Shown here in pieces: positions 10,229 to 20,802 of a stretch of DNA of 64,000 bases. The stretch's first letter is position 1. Each line of letters opens with the position of its first letter. The translations under genes and the position numbers were made by a program. The DNA comes from Nannochloropsis salina CCMP1776 (taxonomy: Eukaryota > Sar > Eustigmatophyceae > Eustigmatales > Monodopsidaceae): positions 803,401 to 867,400 of the forward strand of contig SDOX01000011.1 of assembly GCA_004565275.1 (NCBI GenBank), in the 5' to 3' direction. The notes below the pieces were generated by a model. The model made no database searches and was not told the DNA's origin. It saw only the letters and a list, made by a program, of their open reading frames with translations.

Positions 10229-10611
10229 TTGCCCCTGGAGGACGGAAATAGGTGCATGGTGGATTGAATGTGATGAGGGGAGGGCCAACCGAACCCCTAG
10301 AGAGGACTCCCACCCACCTTGAGGCTACAAATCAGACTCCTCATTGACCCTTTGAGACGCTCGACTGCCTGCTTATGACCTGCTTAGATTGTGTTGTCAA
10401 GAACATGACGTATGATGACGACGGGCACGGTGTTGTCATAATCTACAAGTAGGGCGAACCAAAATTTCCTCTCCACAACGACGTCGACATCAACCAGCCC
10501 ACGACGAGAAAAAGCTCAGATCGCCGCACCCGTCAGATTGAGGCAATTCCGATTTTAAAAATCCGACGGTTTTTCATCAACATTCAACAGATATAGATCA
10601 AAGTTGTCTCC
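10229..10611. promoter_or_regulatory. Divergent promoter, TPR gene / RETICULATA-like gene
   Basis: Shared intergenic stretch between two divergently read start codons. No specific element was recognised; the role follows from position only. Confidence 0.4.
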
Positions 10612-12228
10612 ATGGTGAAGCGCTTGATAGCTTTGGGGCTCGCGTGTGGAGGCCTGGGGGCCGTGCGGGCTTTTGCACCCTTGTCGTCATGCCTTGCACG
10701 ATCGCCCGAGTCCAGCCTCAAGGTACGTGTGTGCGCTGAGAACCCCGATTGCCTCGAGAAAGTTCGTGCACTGATTTCTAGACCCACAGGACGAAGTTTG
10801 GCGTGGAAGACGGAAGCCCTTCTCCTTATTATTTTCGATTGCGAGCTGTAGAAACGAGCGACCCATCGGTTGGAAAAGTCCTGCGCCTGGTGGTACGTAC
10901 AACGCGAGACGTATATTTGAAATAACTGTGGCATCCTATCTCACCGAGCCCTATTCTACCTTCAAAGGTGGCCTTCACTGGCGCTCAGGTGGGGCAGGCA
11001 ATGGCGGGGTGAGAGATGGAGGAAACGGCGGGGGCGGGGGAGCCTCGGGGTGGTCGAAGGAAGGCAACGGGGACGACGGCGACGGAGAGGGGAGCGTGAC
11101 ACTGCCCCAGGACGTGTCGGAATTACTGGCCAAGGCTGGGCGAAAATTTACGGAGCTCCCGACCTCCACACAAAAGGCCCTGATGGCAGGCAGCATGACC
11201 TCGGCCCTTCTGAAGCGCTACCTGGAAGTAGAGAGGAGGGGCGGCATGGTGGCGCAGTTGCTCGGCATAAGCATCTTTCGGGATCGGCTGTTGATGGATG
11301 TCTACCTCATGGACAAGATTGGCATAGAAATGGCCGTGGGAGGTAGGTGGACATCGCCAAATGAATGCAAGAGCGTCTTCGGTATCCCCCCTGCAAGATG
11401 CTTTGTGCATCCTGTCCGTTTCCTGTGACTTGCTTTGTCCCTCGTTTCACTGCTTTTGGCAAATTATATCTTTCTGTGGAAAAGTCCCTTATGTTCAGAA
11501 AGCAATCATTTTTGAAAAATACTTAGACTTCTGTACTTTCCCCACAATTTAAACCTCACGTCGCAGCTGTCGCGCAAAGCCTAGCTGAATGGGATCGACG
11601 TCGTGAGAAGCTTTTCAACGAGTTGGACTTCGCTTTTGCCGATCTCCTTACTTGTTTGGTATCCAATTTTGCGGCGGTCCTCATAGCAGCCCCATCTGCG
11701 GCGGGCGCCGCAGCCTCCAATGCTGCTCGCAACATCCCCGCCAACATGTTCCAGATGGTGCCTCCCGGGACCAGGCCCTACGCGCTCTCCGACCGCCTGG
11801 TTTGCCCCTTTTTGAAAATGCCCACGCTTTTCGTGGTGGGCTTAGCAGCTTCTCTCCTTGGATTCGGAACGACTAGCATCCTCACGTTACTGCGTAAGCA
11901 GCTCCATTCCAAGCCTGCACAACCCTCCCCGATTGCACCATTGATAGCCTCGGCGACGGGAGCAGCTGAAGAAACAGCACAAGAGGATGTCGTTCAAAAA
12001 ATTCCAGTGCTAAAGACCTCTCTGGCGGTGGGTGTATTTCTGGCTGTGTCCACCAACGTACGGTACCAGCTTGTCTCGGGCGTGTTCGAAGAAAGGGGAA
12101 TCGCGAGATACTTGGCCCATAACAAACTCGCAGATCACCTAGCTTCCTTTGGGGTACGAGCGTGCAACACCTTTGTGGGGTCAGGGCAAATGATCGACTA
12201 CCTGAAGTTCCTAAAACTGCAAGAATAA
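10612..12228 (+). CDS. RETICULATA-related plastid envelope protein, DUF3411 (4 exons)
   Basis: Exons 10612-10722, 10782-10892, 10949-11342 and 11567-12228; all junction phases agree, 425 residues. The N-terminus is a hydrophobic signal followed by VRAFAP, matching the bipartite plastid-targeting signal of secondary plastids (ER signal, cleavage, then a Phe). A glycine-rich linker precedes the conserved core. The C-terminal half has the DUF3411 pattern: LLTCLVSNFAAVLIAAPSA, NMFQMVPPG..YALSDR, LFVVGLAASLLGFGTT and VRYQLVSGVFEERGI, with several membrane helices. In plants RETICULATA proteins sit in the chloroplast envelope and affect leaf development and metabolism; the biochemical function is not settled. 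The family call is firm and the role in algae is inferred. Confidence 0.85.
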
Positions 12229-13144
12229 GGCTGCCCACCCCCAAATATTCAGAAGTGTCGAGGAATCCAAAGTACAAGCATAGGCGAGTGGTGACGTAAT
12301 TTTTGGGTTGAGACGGAAGATTGGAAAATGATGAGAGATCTATATGCTTGCCGGAGTGCATGTACATACCTTTTGGCCAGCCAAGAACGAGGGTCCGATA
12401 AAAAGGGTATACCAGCTCATGCATTTATTATTTACAAGTAGAGAGAAGCTACGATGAACGTAGTAATGTGTAAGGCTTTGAAATCAGCACGGTGGCAAAT
12501 CGGCATTTGAAATTCGAAGAAAGAAAAAATCTTGAGTAAACAAATTATACTTCTATTTTCGCGCATTTTGCGTTACTCTTGAAATGGGCCGAATGTTTTA
12601 GTCGCGTCATGGGGAAATGCGGCAAGTCGCTTTTCATTGCTGCGCTGGGTTCTGCGTATAGTGCAAAGCCAATGTAGATATGTCCTTGGTAACATGCTGC
12701 TGACGCTTTGGTGATGTAAATGAGAAATTATGGCCCCGCATCTTGAAGGACGTCGCCATTTCCCCTGGCTTGGAGGCCGCAGCCGGCGAGCCCGCGCAGG
12801 TCGCCGGGAGCACAGAGCTCTCTTCCTTTCCAAACAACGCCGAACTATCTCCCGTGCCAGGTTGACACTCTCACCTGCTAAGCTTTGGAGTCTTAATCAA
12901 CTATAGAAGAATGACACACTGAAGGTGGAAGCGGTGGACAGTCATTTTGTTGCAGGGGATCGACGCTCCACCAGAACACCCATCCCTCCTGCTTGCTTTG
13001 GCGTCTCACTTTACACCGCTCTTTCACCACCGTTTTGCGTCTGATTTTTTCATTCTGGCACTTACAGAACCTCAGGAACGTGTATAAGCTCTTATTTAGA
13101 AGAAGGGTTTGCTGGAGTAGGCGGCCCAGAGCAGGACGCAACTT
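12229..13144. other. Gap with a candidate upstream exon
   Basis: Mostly AT-rich. A GC-rich stretch at about 12728-12862 reads on the plus strand as WPRILKDVAISPGLEAAAG, then a similar continuation to a TGA at 12865. Its base composition resembles the exons of neighbouring genes, so it may be a 5' exon of the U-box gene, but no clean donor was found. Confidence 0.25.
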
Positions 13145-14943
13145 ATGCAGAAACTTAATCCGGTGATAGTGAGGGGGCGCATAAGAGACGAGTTTCAATG
13201 TCCCATTACCGCACAAATATTCAGGTAATTTCAGTGATACCTCAGAAGTTGGTTCAATTGGTTCGGAATCTCAAATGCTCTCCCCAGCGTTGTCACGTGG
13301 TGGATTTAAATGCTTCGTTGGCTTACCTCTGCACGCCACGCCAACGTAAATCGTACCTCCTTTTGCAGGGACCCTGTCGTTGCCAAGGACGGGCGCACGT
13401 ACGAGCGCTCTGCTATAAGCAAATGGCTAGAAACAAACAAAACGTCGCCCATGGTAAGTCAAGACCACGCCTGCATGTTTGGTTCTGTGACAGCATGAAA
13501 GCTTACGAGGTACCTCCTCCTTTCCTACCCTTTTCGTCCCGGTAGACGAAAGAGGAAATCAATTCGGCAGATCTTGTTCCCAATCTGAACTTGAAGCGGC
13601 TCATCTACGATCTAGTAGGAGAGGGCGGGCATGGGCTGGCCGCAAAATGCACCACTACCGAGGAGTTGTCCCATGAAACGGCTTTCGGCTTGGATGATGT
13701 GATGGTGCTGCGTTGCTTGGGTCCTGCCGAGTCGGACTGGATACATCGCAGTCAAGTAGTCACCAAAGAAGGGATTCTGGGGGGACGGCGGCGCATATTG
13801 ACGGGTGGGAAAGACTCGATGGTTTTCCAGGATACGACTGTTAGTCGGCGGCATTTTGAGGCAGGGTGGGGTCCGGTGGACGAGACGAGCCTGCCAAGCT
13901 TTTACATTCAAGATCTGGGCAGCGCGGGTGGCACGTACTTGCGCCTGCGCCCTCGGGAAATCATGGAGTTGAGAGACGGGGCTATGATATTAGTAGGCAA
14001 GCATCAGTTCATCGTGATCTCTCCTTCTCGTTTACACGAGCTCCAGTTGCCTGCCCCTGCATGTAAACATGCAGGGGCAGGCAAGTCCGCTGTAGCGTTA
14101 GAGGCCTCCCATAATAGCGCAACAATTTCGACCCCACTTTCTCCTGGCGCCCCAGGTACTGATGATAACACTGAAAATCAAGGCTTTCCGAACATGCCGC
14201 CCGCAAGCGCGGCAGCAAGGGCTGTTGCTCTGGGGACCGAGGATCCCAACGACAGCATCAGCGGGGCAGGTGGTGGCGGTGAAAGCGGATTGAGAGGAAG
14301 ACAAGGACAGGACTTTCCATTGGGTAGGCTCATTCAGAGGTATTTGCAGCAGCCCGAGGCGCCATTGGTGAGCGCGGGCGAGAGTTCAGAACAGCCATTG
14401 CTGATGCTTCAATGCTTCGCCCCGGAGGGCTCACCCATGCAACACCGAGTCTTTGCTGTCGGTGTAGAAGGGGCAAGCATCGGTAGAAAGCAGAGCAACA
14501 CAGTTTCACTGTCGCAAGAAAAAGGAGGAGAGGTTTTGGGGTTGGACTCGGCTGTGTCGGGCGAGCACTGTCGCATTGAGTATCACCATGAGAAAGGCGA
14601 CTTTGTTCTGGTGGACGGAGGCATGGGGGGGGATAAACCCTCCACGAATGGAACCTGGACGCGTCTGAGCTATATCCACATGACCAGTGCCAGACAAAAG
14701 GTAGAGCGGGACGACGAGATATTGGTCGGTGGCATTTTGCGCTTTTCGGTGAGCTTCGAAACCTTCCTTATGGAGAGCGTCGTCCCGCCCCGTGAAGAAG
14801 GCGCGAAAGCTTGTGACACAGGCGGTAGGGATGGGGAGGGTGCGGTGGGGATGATGTCGGATGGAGAAGGCTCGACACCACGGTCTAAACAGGACAAGGA
14901 AAACGGGCCAATAGGTCGCGAGGAACCCATGGATACGTCTTGA
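13145..14943 (+). CDS. U-box E3 ligase with two FHA domains (3 exons)
   Basis: Exons 13145-13224, 13369-13453 and 13546-14943, phases agreeing, 520 residues from ATG 13145; upstream exons are possible. Residues about 14-85 are a U-box (FQCPITAQIFRDPVVAKDGRTYERSAI, W, ..SP..), the RING-like E2-binding fold of ubiquitin ligases. An FHA domain follows at about 108-212 (TVSRRHFE .. DLGSAGGTYL), and a second at about 340-465 (SIGRKQSN .. SGEHCRIEY .. STNGTW). Both keep the Ser-x-x-His core, and the second has the canonical Asn-Gly that reads phosphothreonine. The inferred role is phospho-dependent ubiquitination, possibly in DNA-damage or cell-cycle signalling as with the FHA-RING proteins RNF8 and CHFR. 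A perfect inverted repeat lies in the coding sequence between the two FHA domains. Confidence 0.8.
14047..14084. repeat. Perfect 18-bp inverted repeat inside coding sequence
   Basis: Arms 14047-14064 and 14067-14084 are exact reverse complements with an AA spacer, so the RNA could form an 18-bp GC-rich hairpin. It encodes QLPAPACKHAGAGK in the linker between the FHA domains, in frame. Confidence 0.95.
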
Positions 14944-15327
14944 GCGAGTAAAATGGGGACCAGCGTTTGGTTTGTTCATAATTATCACATTGTAAAGGCC
15001 AACCCGCCTGGCTATATTTTTAACGCGACAGCGGCTTTAACCCCCTACTCCCGTGACTCGACTGTTCCTCTGCCCGCGAAGCAACGGGTTTGGTAATGTG
15101 AAGATGTAATAAAGTGAGCTAATGGCTTAACGAATATGCAATATCCGATTGTATTTATCATGTTTCTAATTTGATCTGTTGATTTTCCCCATTCAGAGGT
15201 CCAAGTAGCATTGAAGTCACACATACACATCTTTGTATTCAACTTTGACAGAACAAAGGGCTCTCTCGTTGCCGTCATCATTCGTGTCACCGAAATAATA
15301 TTATTTGCGAGGAGCGTACACTTGTCT
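14944..15327. other. Convergent 3' intergenic region
   Basis: Lies between the 3' ends of the U-box gene and the PWWP-JAMM gene and presumably holds both polyadenylation regions. Nothing else was seen. Confidence 0.4.
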
Positions 15328-18300
15328 TCATGTTTCTTGCGAAAGGGCGGCTGTTGCCGCAGCTGCTGCGGCGCGCCGCTCACTACGAGTGCCACTGAAA
15401 TCCTCTGGTTGTGGAAGCTTCTTGGGCGTCCCTTCCGCCCAACACGCACAAATGTACTCGACTAATAGCGTCAAAAACTCCTCTTGTCGAAAAGCGTCGC
15501 CTAATGATAGCTGATTCACACGCTTCCGTAGCGACAATTCGAACTTCTCTCCCTTGCACACTCCTTTTCGCCATTCTTCATCGAATTTAACCCGTGTGTC
15601 AAGACGACTGTAGTATTGTACCAGTGCTCTTACTGTCTCTAATGTGGCACGTAAGCCTACCTGCCATCCTTGTCCACTGTTGCGCAACTCCGGCTCGGAA
15701 CTTCCTAGGAATAGCCTTTCAAAAGAGGACCAAATCTGGGATGAAGGAGGCAGCTTTCGATGCCTTTTCTCTTTGACAGCAAGAAAAACGGAGGTGGACG
15801 GTTTTTGACACGGCTTAGGAGTGGCGTCCTTCATGACACAAGTTGAAGGTCTCACGCAAGGAGTTCTTGCAGAACAGACGTTACTATCAGCTGTACAGGC
15901 GAACCCGTCCCATTTCTGTGCCTGTTGTTCAGGTATCGTGCCAGCGGAAGTCACGAGAGCTGATAAGACGTGAACATTCGGAGCCAAGTTTCCCTCGTTG
16001 CCCACTTCTCGGTTGCGTCGTAGGCAATTTTCACAGATCGTATCGCTTTGTTGAGTTCTGGATCCCCCCTCTTCATTCATTGGGTCATGGGTACCAGGTC
16101 CGCGGGAGGAAGGAACGGGCAACGTGGGAAGAGTACAGGCCAAGAGGCTCATCATTCCAAGCGCTGCATCTGTTTCTTCCTGATGCTGCTTCTGAGGGCT
16201 CTTGGTTCGGACCAATGTTGCAGCTGCGAGCGCTCCTTGCGTCAAGCCAATTGTGACAGGATCCGCACCACCTCCCTTCGTGTCAATGCGCTCGTCGTGG
16301 ACGGGACCCGACAATGCAGAATCCGGAGTTTTCGAGTACTCGCCTTTCCGTTTGCGCGTGTGCAAAACATCCAAAGCCATCGGAAAACTGACGCCGTCAT
16401 TTGAGGCCGAACCCATTCGAATGTGTCGAACGTGAAAATAGCGCAAGAGAGATACAGGGTTTTGATACGAATCATCATACGTCCCTACTATGAGGCCGAC
16501 AAAGGGCTCCACGGCCGTCGTCTTATCCCGCAGCAACATTTGATAGTTATACTGATTCTCGATGTCAATCAGGGAGGGCTCGGGTTGAAAGGTAGGGTGC
16601 GAGTGATACCAGCCCGTTACTGCCATCCCATGCCGGCCTATCACTTCCCGCACTTCGATCTCGCTTCCAGGATCCATTTCTACGTCCGTTGAGCCGTCAT
16701 CACTCCGTGCTGTCGCCCGACAGGGGAAGGGGGCCTGAATGTACAAACAGCGTTCCTCGGCGTTGAATTTTCCGGCTAAAAAGCCAATTATCTCCGAGTC
16801 TGCGAGGTGCGCGTGCACGTCGCAAAGGAATGGAACGTCAGGATGGACCTTTACTGTGAACGGCTGTGCGATGTTTGCATGATGGCTGGAAGTCCGCCTT
16901 CCCACGCCCTCCGGCGTCAAGCCGTATTCTTCGCATATCAGAAGGGTGTGCGGCGGTAATTTTCCAGCCTGAATCTCGTGCAGTCGGTCACTCACACGCA
17001 TTGACTTGCGCGCACTCTGTTTTCTCAGCTGACGCCCTGTCCCCTCGTCGCCATCATCGGTACAGCCGTTTCCATACACGTTTTCTGCACTAGCTGCCGA
17101 AATACTAGCCTCCTTGTCTTCGTCCACGCCGACGAAGCTCGAGACATTCCGCTGTAGCACAGGATATGCCTCAGGCACCCATACGGCGTACGTTTCCATC
17201 GCCCGCTCCATCGCGGCGGGGTCTGCCGTCTTCCAAAAGCCAACAAATGGGTTCTCTTGGAAATTGTCATCGCATGGCGGTCGTATTGAATTTGGTACCG
17301 TTACAGGTTGCTGCATCGTAGAGCTAGGTTGTTTGAGTGCCTTTCCTGGAGACCTTGGAATGCTTGATGCCGCCTCTATATTGTCTTCCACTTTCGGCAT
17401 ATGAGTGATTTTTTTTTTCTCGACGAAAAGGCTGGCCGGATGACACGGAAGCATCTCTTTCTCTGCCTCGTCTTGTATCCTCACGAAAAATGCCTTCCCG
17501 TTACCCTCTTGCTTGACAATACTACGTCCTTTCTTGACGTTGGAAACGCCTGGTTGTCCCACAATTTTGAAGGATGCTTTACCACTGTGAAGGTCTGGTG
17601 TTATCCTGTCTGAGAAAGTTCTCCCTGTCGGTGACTCCATCGCCAACGATGCGACAAGGGCTGCCGCAGTATCCTCCTCCTTTTGGTTGATGTCGTGGCT
17701 TCCCTCTGATGCTTCATTCTGGGAAGGTGCCGCTAGCACAGATATCGCCTCCTGAGCCCCAGCCCGCAACCGCGCCTCCTCCTCGTGATGATCCCGAAGC
17801 TTCTGCTCCACGTGTACTGCCAAGCTGCGTGTCACCGCACCTTCTCGCACTCGAACTTGCGCCCAGCCCTTCTTTTCTCTTTTATTCAGCTTTAGCCCCA
17901 TCCACACCTCCAGGACATCCTCCACGCTGTCGTAGACTTTCTCGTTGAAGAGCAACTGACCGTCGCCGATCATCAAGGCTGTTTGTTCTTCCGCCGCATC
18001 GTGGGTACTCCGTGCGAGCTCATTGCCTGAGCTATCTCTGTTTTCCTCTGCGCCGGAATGCCCGGCCGAGTGTGGAGGAAGGAGTATACGCATCCCTTCT
18101 TCAATGACCCCGTCATCCATCAGTTTTTCGAGACTCAAGTCCTTCAAAGGTGTCGAGGCAGCGGGTACGCACTTTCCGTAGCCCGGGCCACGGGTCCTGT
18201 TTCCAATCGTATCCGCCCCCTTCCTAGACACCGAAGACGATATGGAGGCTCGGTGACGAGCCTCTTGTCTGCAGAGGAAGCTGAGCCGTGGATAAATCGT

Positions 18301-19314
18301 TCGCACAAGCTTTCCAAAGCCCTTCTCCATTCGCTCGACCATCCGCGCAGGGGACGAGGCGCCGCCAGCAGGGTGCATGGGAACAGACAGTGGTGATACT
18401 TTAGCAGGCCCTGTGCACGCTTTCTTTCTCCCTGGCTTCTGTCCTATTCTCTCCACGGCATGTATTGGGCCTGGCGACCCGATCGCGTCAGCTTTAACGG
18501 CGGTGAGCATGGGGCGAGGGCCGGACGGGGGCAGTTTGCGTTTGCTGCCAGCGCTGCTTTTAGCCCTTTCCTTGCCCCTGAGCTGCGTTCGGGGTGCATC
18601 ATGAATAGTGGAGGGAGTGATGACGCTCGCTATAGGCGAGACTGGTGGCCCAGATCGCGAGGATGCAGTCGGAGATTGTGCCAGGGGTGCCCGTGTCCGC
18701 TGCTTCGCCTTCGGTGTGCACGCGGCCGGGCGCGACTGCGATGAAGTCGTGCGAGCTGTCCCCCGATCTTCCATCCTATCTTCGCCTCCCATGCTCCTCT
18801 CATCGGCGCTTGAGTGACCACGTGCACGTTTGGCAGTCGAATTTGCTTTCCTGACCGCGACGCTTGTGGCCTTCCCCGGGCACGCAGGCATCGAGGGACC
18901 CTCCCCCGCCTCCTGTCCCAAAATCTTTTCACTACTTGCATTGGGCGAATCCGAAATGCCTGGGACACTTAACGTATCCTCAGGCTGAAAGTGCATACTT
19001 TTCATGCAGTCGATCGCTAAACGCAGGTCGTGTCGTTGCTTGGGTCTCTTGCATTTCTTGATGATGTCCTCCTCGACGACGTCTTGGACGGAACGAACGT
19101 CTTTTTTCTGGACCAAGCAGAACGACCAGGGTTCGATGAAATATGCAACAATCTGGCTAGGCTTCGGAAAGAGCTCTTTAGCTTGGCCTTTTATTTCGGG
19201 CGGAATGTCCCCCCACTTGTTGTAGACGACACAGGGCCAAAGAGGATGGCCAGTGACCCGCGCGTAGGCAAAGCGCTCACTCTCAAACTCAACGTCTTCA
19301 ATTCCCACGACCAT
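15328..19314 (-). CDS. PWWP-RAMA-JAMM (MPN) protein, putative chromatin deubiquitinase
   Basis: Single exon, 1328 residues, true ATG at 19314. Residues about 10-95 form a PWWP domain (YARVTGHPLWPCVVYNKW), a reader of methylated histone lysines and DNA. A long basic disordered linker follows. About 393-490 matches the RAMA domain of human MPND (LMDDGVIEEGMRIL .. ALMIGDGQLLFNEKVYDSV .. KKGWAQVRV). About 815-960 is an MPN domain with an intact JAMM metalloprotease site: E841, then H904-S-H906-P-x7-S-x2-D917. The best-known relatives are MPND and the histone H2A deubiquitinase MYSM1. The last 110 residues are a helical region ending in a low-complexity alanine tract. Likely action: zinc-dependent cleavage of ubiquitin or a related isopeptide on chromatin. 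The substrate is inferred; the domains are seen directly. Confidence 0.85.
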   Translation of the reverse strand: MVVGIEDVEFESERFAYARVTGHPLWPCVVYNKWGDIPPEIKGQAKELFPKPSQIVAYFIEPWSFCLVQKKDVRSVQDVVEEDIIKKCKRPKQRHDLRLAIDCMKSMHFQPEDTLSVPGISDSPNASSEKILGQEAGEGPSMPACPGKATSVAVRKANSTAKRARGHSSADERSMGGEDRMEDRGTARTTSSQSRPAACTPKAKQRTRAPLAQSPTASSRSGPPVSPIASVITPSTIHDAPRTQLRGKERAKSSAGSKRKLPPSGPRPMLTAVKADAIGSPGPIHAVERIGQKPGRKKACTGPAKVSPLSVPMHPAGGASSPARMVERMEKGFGKLVRTIYPRLSFLCRQEARHRASISSSVSRKGADTIGNRTRGPGYGKCVPAASTPLKDLSLEKLMDDGVIEEGMRILLPPHSAGHSGAEENRDSSGNELARSTHDAAEEQTALMIGDGQLLFNEKVYDSVEDVLEVWMGLKLNKREKKGWAQVRVREGAVTRSLAVHVEQKLRDHHEEEARLRAGAQEAISVLAAPSQNEASEGSHDINQKEEDTAAALVASLAMESPTGRTFSDRITPDLHSGKASFKIVGQPGVSNVKKGRSIVKQEGNGKAFFVRIQDEAEKEMLPCHPASLFVEKKKITHMPKVEDNIEAASSIPRSPGKALKQPSSTMQQPVTVPNSIRPPCDDNFQENPFVGFWKTADPAAMERAMETYAVWVPEAYPVLQRNVSSFVGVDEDKEASISAASAENVYGNGCTDDGDEGTGRQLRKQSARKSMRVSDRLHEIQAGKLPPHTLLICEEYGLTPEGVGRRTSSHHANIAQPFTVKVHPDVPFLCDVHAHLADSEIIGFLAGKFNAEERCLYIQAPFPCRATARSDDGSTDVEMDPGSEIEVREVIGRHGMAVTGWYHSHPTFQPEPSLIDIENQYNYQMLLRDKTTAVEPFVGLIVGTYDDSYQNPVSLLRYFHVRHIRMGSASNDGVSFPMALDVLHTRKRKGEYSKTPDSALSGPVHDERIDTKGGGADPVTIGLTQGALAAATLVRTKSPQKQHQEETDAALGMMSLLACTLPTLPVPSSRGPGTHDPMNEEGGSRTQQSDTICENCLRRNREVGNEGNLAPNVHVLSALVTSAGTIPEQQAQKWDGFACTADSNVCSARTPCVRPSTCVMKDATPKPCQKPSTSVFLAVKEKRHRKLPPSSQIWSSFERLFLGSSEPELRNSGQGWQVGLRATLETVRALVQYYSRLDTRVKFDEEWRKGVCKGEKFELSLRKRVNQLSLGDAFRQEEFLTLLVEYICACWAEGTPKKLPQPEDFSGTRSERRAAAAAATAALSQET

Positions 19315-19779
19315 CGCTGCTGTCCAATTGTTCTTTTCGACAATTGAGCTCGACTGCCCTCTCCTCTTGTTAACTTTGGTGCACGTGTTTGCAAACTACG
19401 AGCATTATTCTGAAGCCAGGTAGTGGGCCGGGGGGGTATATCTGTCAAAAAAAGCGGGATGTGGCAGTAGTTGACGTTTGATGAGATTGGAATGGCTGCG
19501 ATGCGCTGAATGGAAAAATGTGCAACATTAGGGGAGGGACTCAAGACGCGAATAAAAATTGTGCGCTCTTCAACGACTTGTTTCCGCAGGCCAGCCCCCG
19601 GGTCGCCCTTCGCCGGCTCGTGAGGACGCCGCCCCTGTCAGGCCCTTTTCTGGCATTCCCCCCTGCAAGTCACCACGGCCCGCGTTGGGTTGCATCCGTG
19701 GTACTTGAGCATAGCGAAGCTGCTTTCTCATCGTCTTTTCAACTACTTTATTCCACGCCTCAGCCCGCACGCTCTAGAA
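19315..19779. promoter_or_regulatory. Divergent promoter, PWWP-JAMM / CRAL-TRIO
   Basis: A 465-bp interval between two divergent start codons. No specific motif was recognised. The CRAL-TRIO reading frame is open leftwards to a TTG at 19690, which may be 5' UTR. Confidence 0.35.
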
Positions 19780-20802
19780 ATGGCACCAGAGACGTCCTCG
19801 GAGGCGACGGCCCAAGTCCCGAGGGAGCAGCCGCCCGCCAGGTCCGACACGGCCACGAGCCACAGGCATTCCACATCCCACGTGCAACAAGCTTGGTGTG
19901 CCGGACACCAAGTAGCTACGGTAGATTCACACACGACGGTGGAGACGCTGAGTATCAATGGGGATAGTTCCTCTGTTGAAGTAACTTCGCTCATGGAGAG
20001 AGTGGACATTTCCCATCGACCTGTACCTAGCCTGGGCAATAAAGCCAGCAGTGAGAACAATCACTCGTCGAGCTACTTTTTAGACTTGCCTTCTGTCAAC
20101 CATAAAGCCATTTTTGAAGAGTTACTCGCAAAAATTACTGAGCTGGCTCCTGAAGACAATGTTCCGCTCTACAATGACGAAGACCTGCTGAACCGAGTTC
20201 TGGTGGCTCGGAACCTGCAGGTGCCCGAGGCATTCCGCATGTGGATGAATATTGTAGCATGGAGAAAGCACTACCAGCCTCAGATTCTTTCCGAGGAAGA
20301 GGCGGCCCCTTATCTGAGTAAGGGCGTGGTGTCCATTTGCGGGCCCGATAAGCAGGGCCGACCATGTATATACGCCCTGAACCGGAACCACATCATCGAC
20401 GCCGAGAACAACGACTCTAATCTTCGCACCATAGTGAATCTCTTGGAAAAGACCACAGTCGAGTCAACCAGGACTGCGGACGGCTTCATCGCAGTGATTA
20501 TCGACCAGGAGGGCGTCGGGCGCAAGAATATGGACACGAATCTTTTCGTGGGAAAGCCCGGTTTGGTTCAGATATTGCAGGAGTACTACCCCGAACGCCT
20601 GGGTTCTTGCTACATTCTTCACACTTCTTGGATATTTAGGCTGATGTGGGCGATCATTTCCCCCTTTTTGGACGAGAAGACTAGAAGAAAGGTCCATGTC
20701 CTAGCCAGGACAGAAGACCTTCTCGAACATTTTTCATTCGATGCACTGCCACCCGAGCTTAGGGCCAAATTGAACGCCACAGCACACAGAGATATGAAGT
20801 AG
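19780..20802 (+). CDS. Sec14-like CRAL-TRIO lipid-transfer protein
   Basis: Single exon, 340 residues from ATG 19780. The N-terminal 90 residues are polar and disordered. From about residue 105 comes a CRAL-TRIO N helical region (LLNRVLVARNLQVPEAFRMW) and then the lipid-binding Sec14 lobe: KQGRPCIYALNRNHI, FIAVIIDQEGVG, LVQILQEYYPERLGSCYILHTS, MWAIISPFLDEKTRRKVHVL. These match the gating-helix and phosphoinositide-binding regions of the family. Sec14-like proteins exchange or present phosphatidylinositol and phosphatidylcholine at Golgi and endosomal membranes. There is no GOLD or GTPase domain, so the ligand and membrane cannot be told. The region after the lobe is short, as in compact Sec14 proteins. 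Confidence 0.85.
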   Translation: MAPETSSEATAQVPREQPPARSDTATSHRHSTSHVQQAWCAGHQVATVDSHTTVETLSINGDSSSVEVTSLMERVDISHRPVPSLGNKASSENNHSSSYFLDLPSVNHKAIFEELLAKITELAPEDNVPLYNDEDLLNRVLVARNLQVPEAFRMWMNIVAWRKHYQPQILSEEEAAPYLSKGVVSICGPDKQGRPCIYALNRNHIIDAENNDSNLRTIVNLLEKTTVESTRTADGFIAVIIDQEGVGRKNMDTNLFVGKPGLVQILQEYYPERLGSCYILHTSWIFRLMWAIISPFLDEKTRRKVHVLARTEDLLEHFSFDALPPELRAKLNATAHRDMK

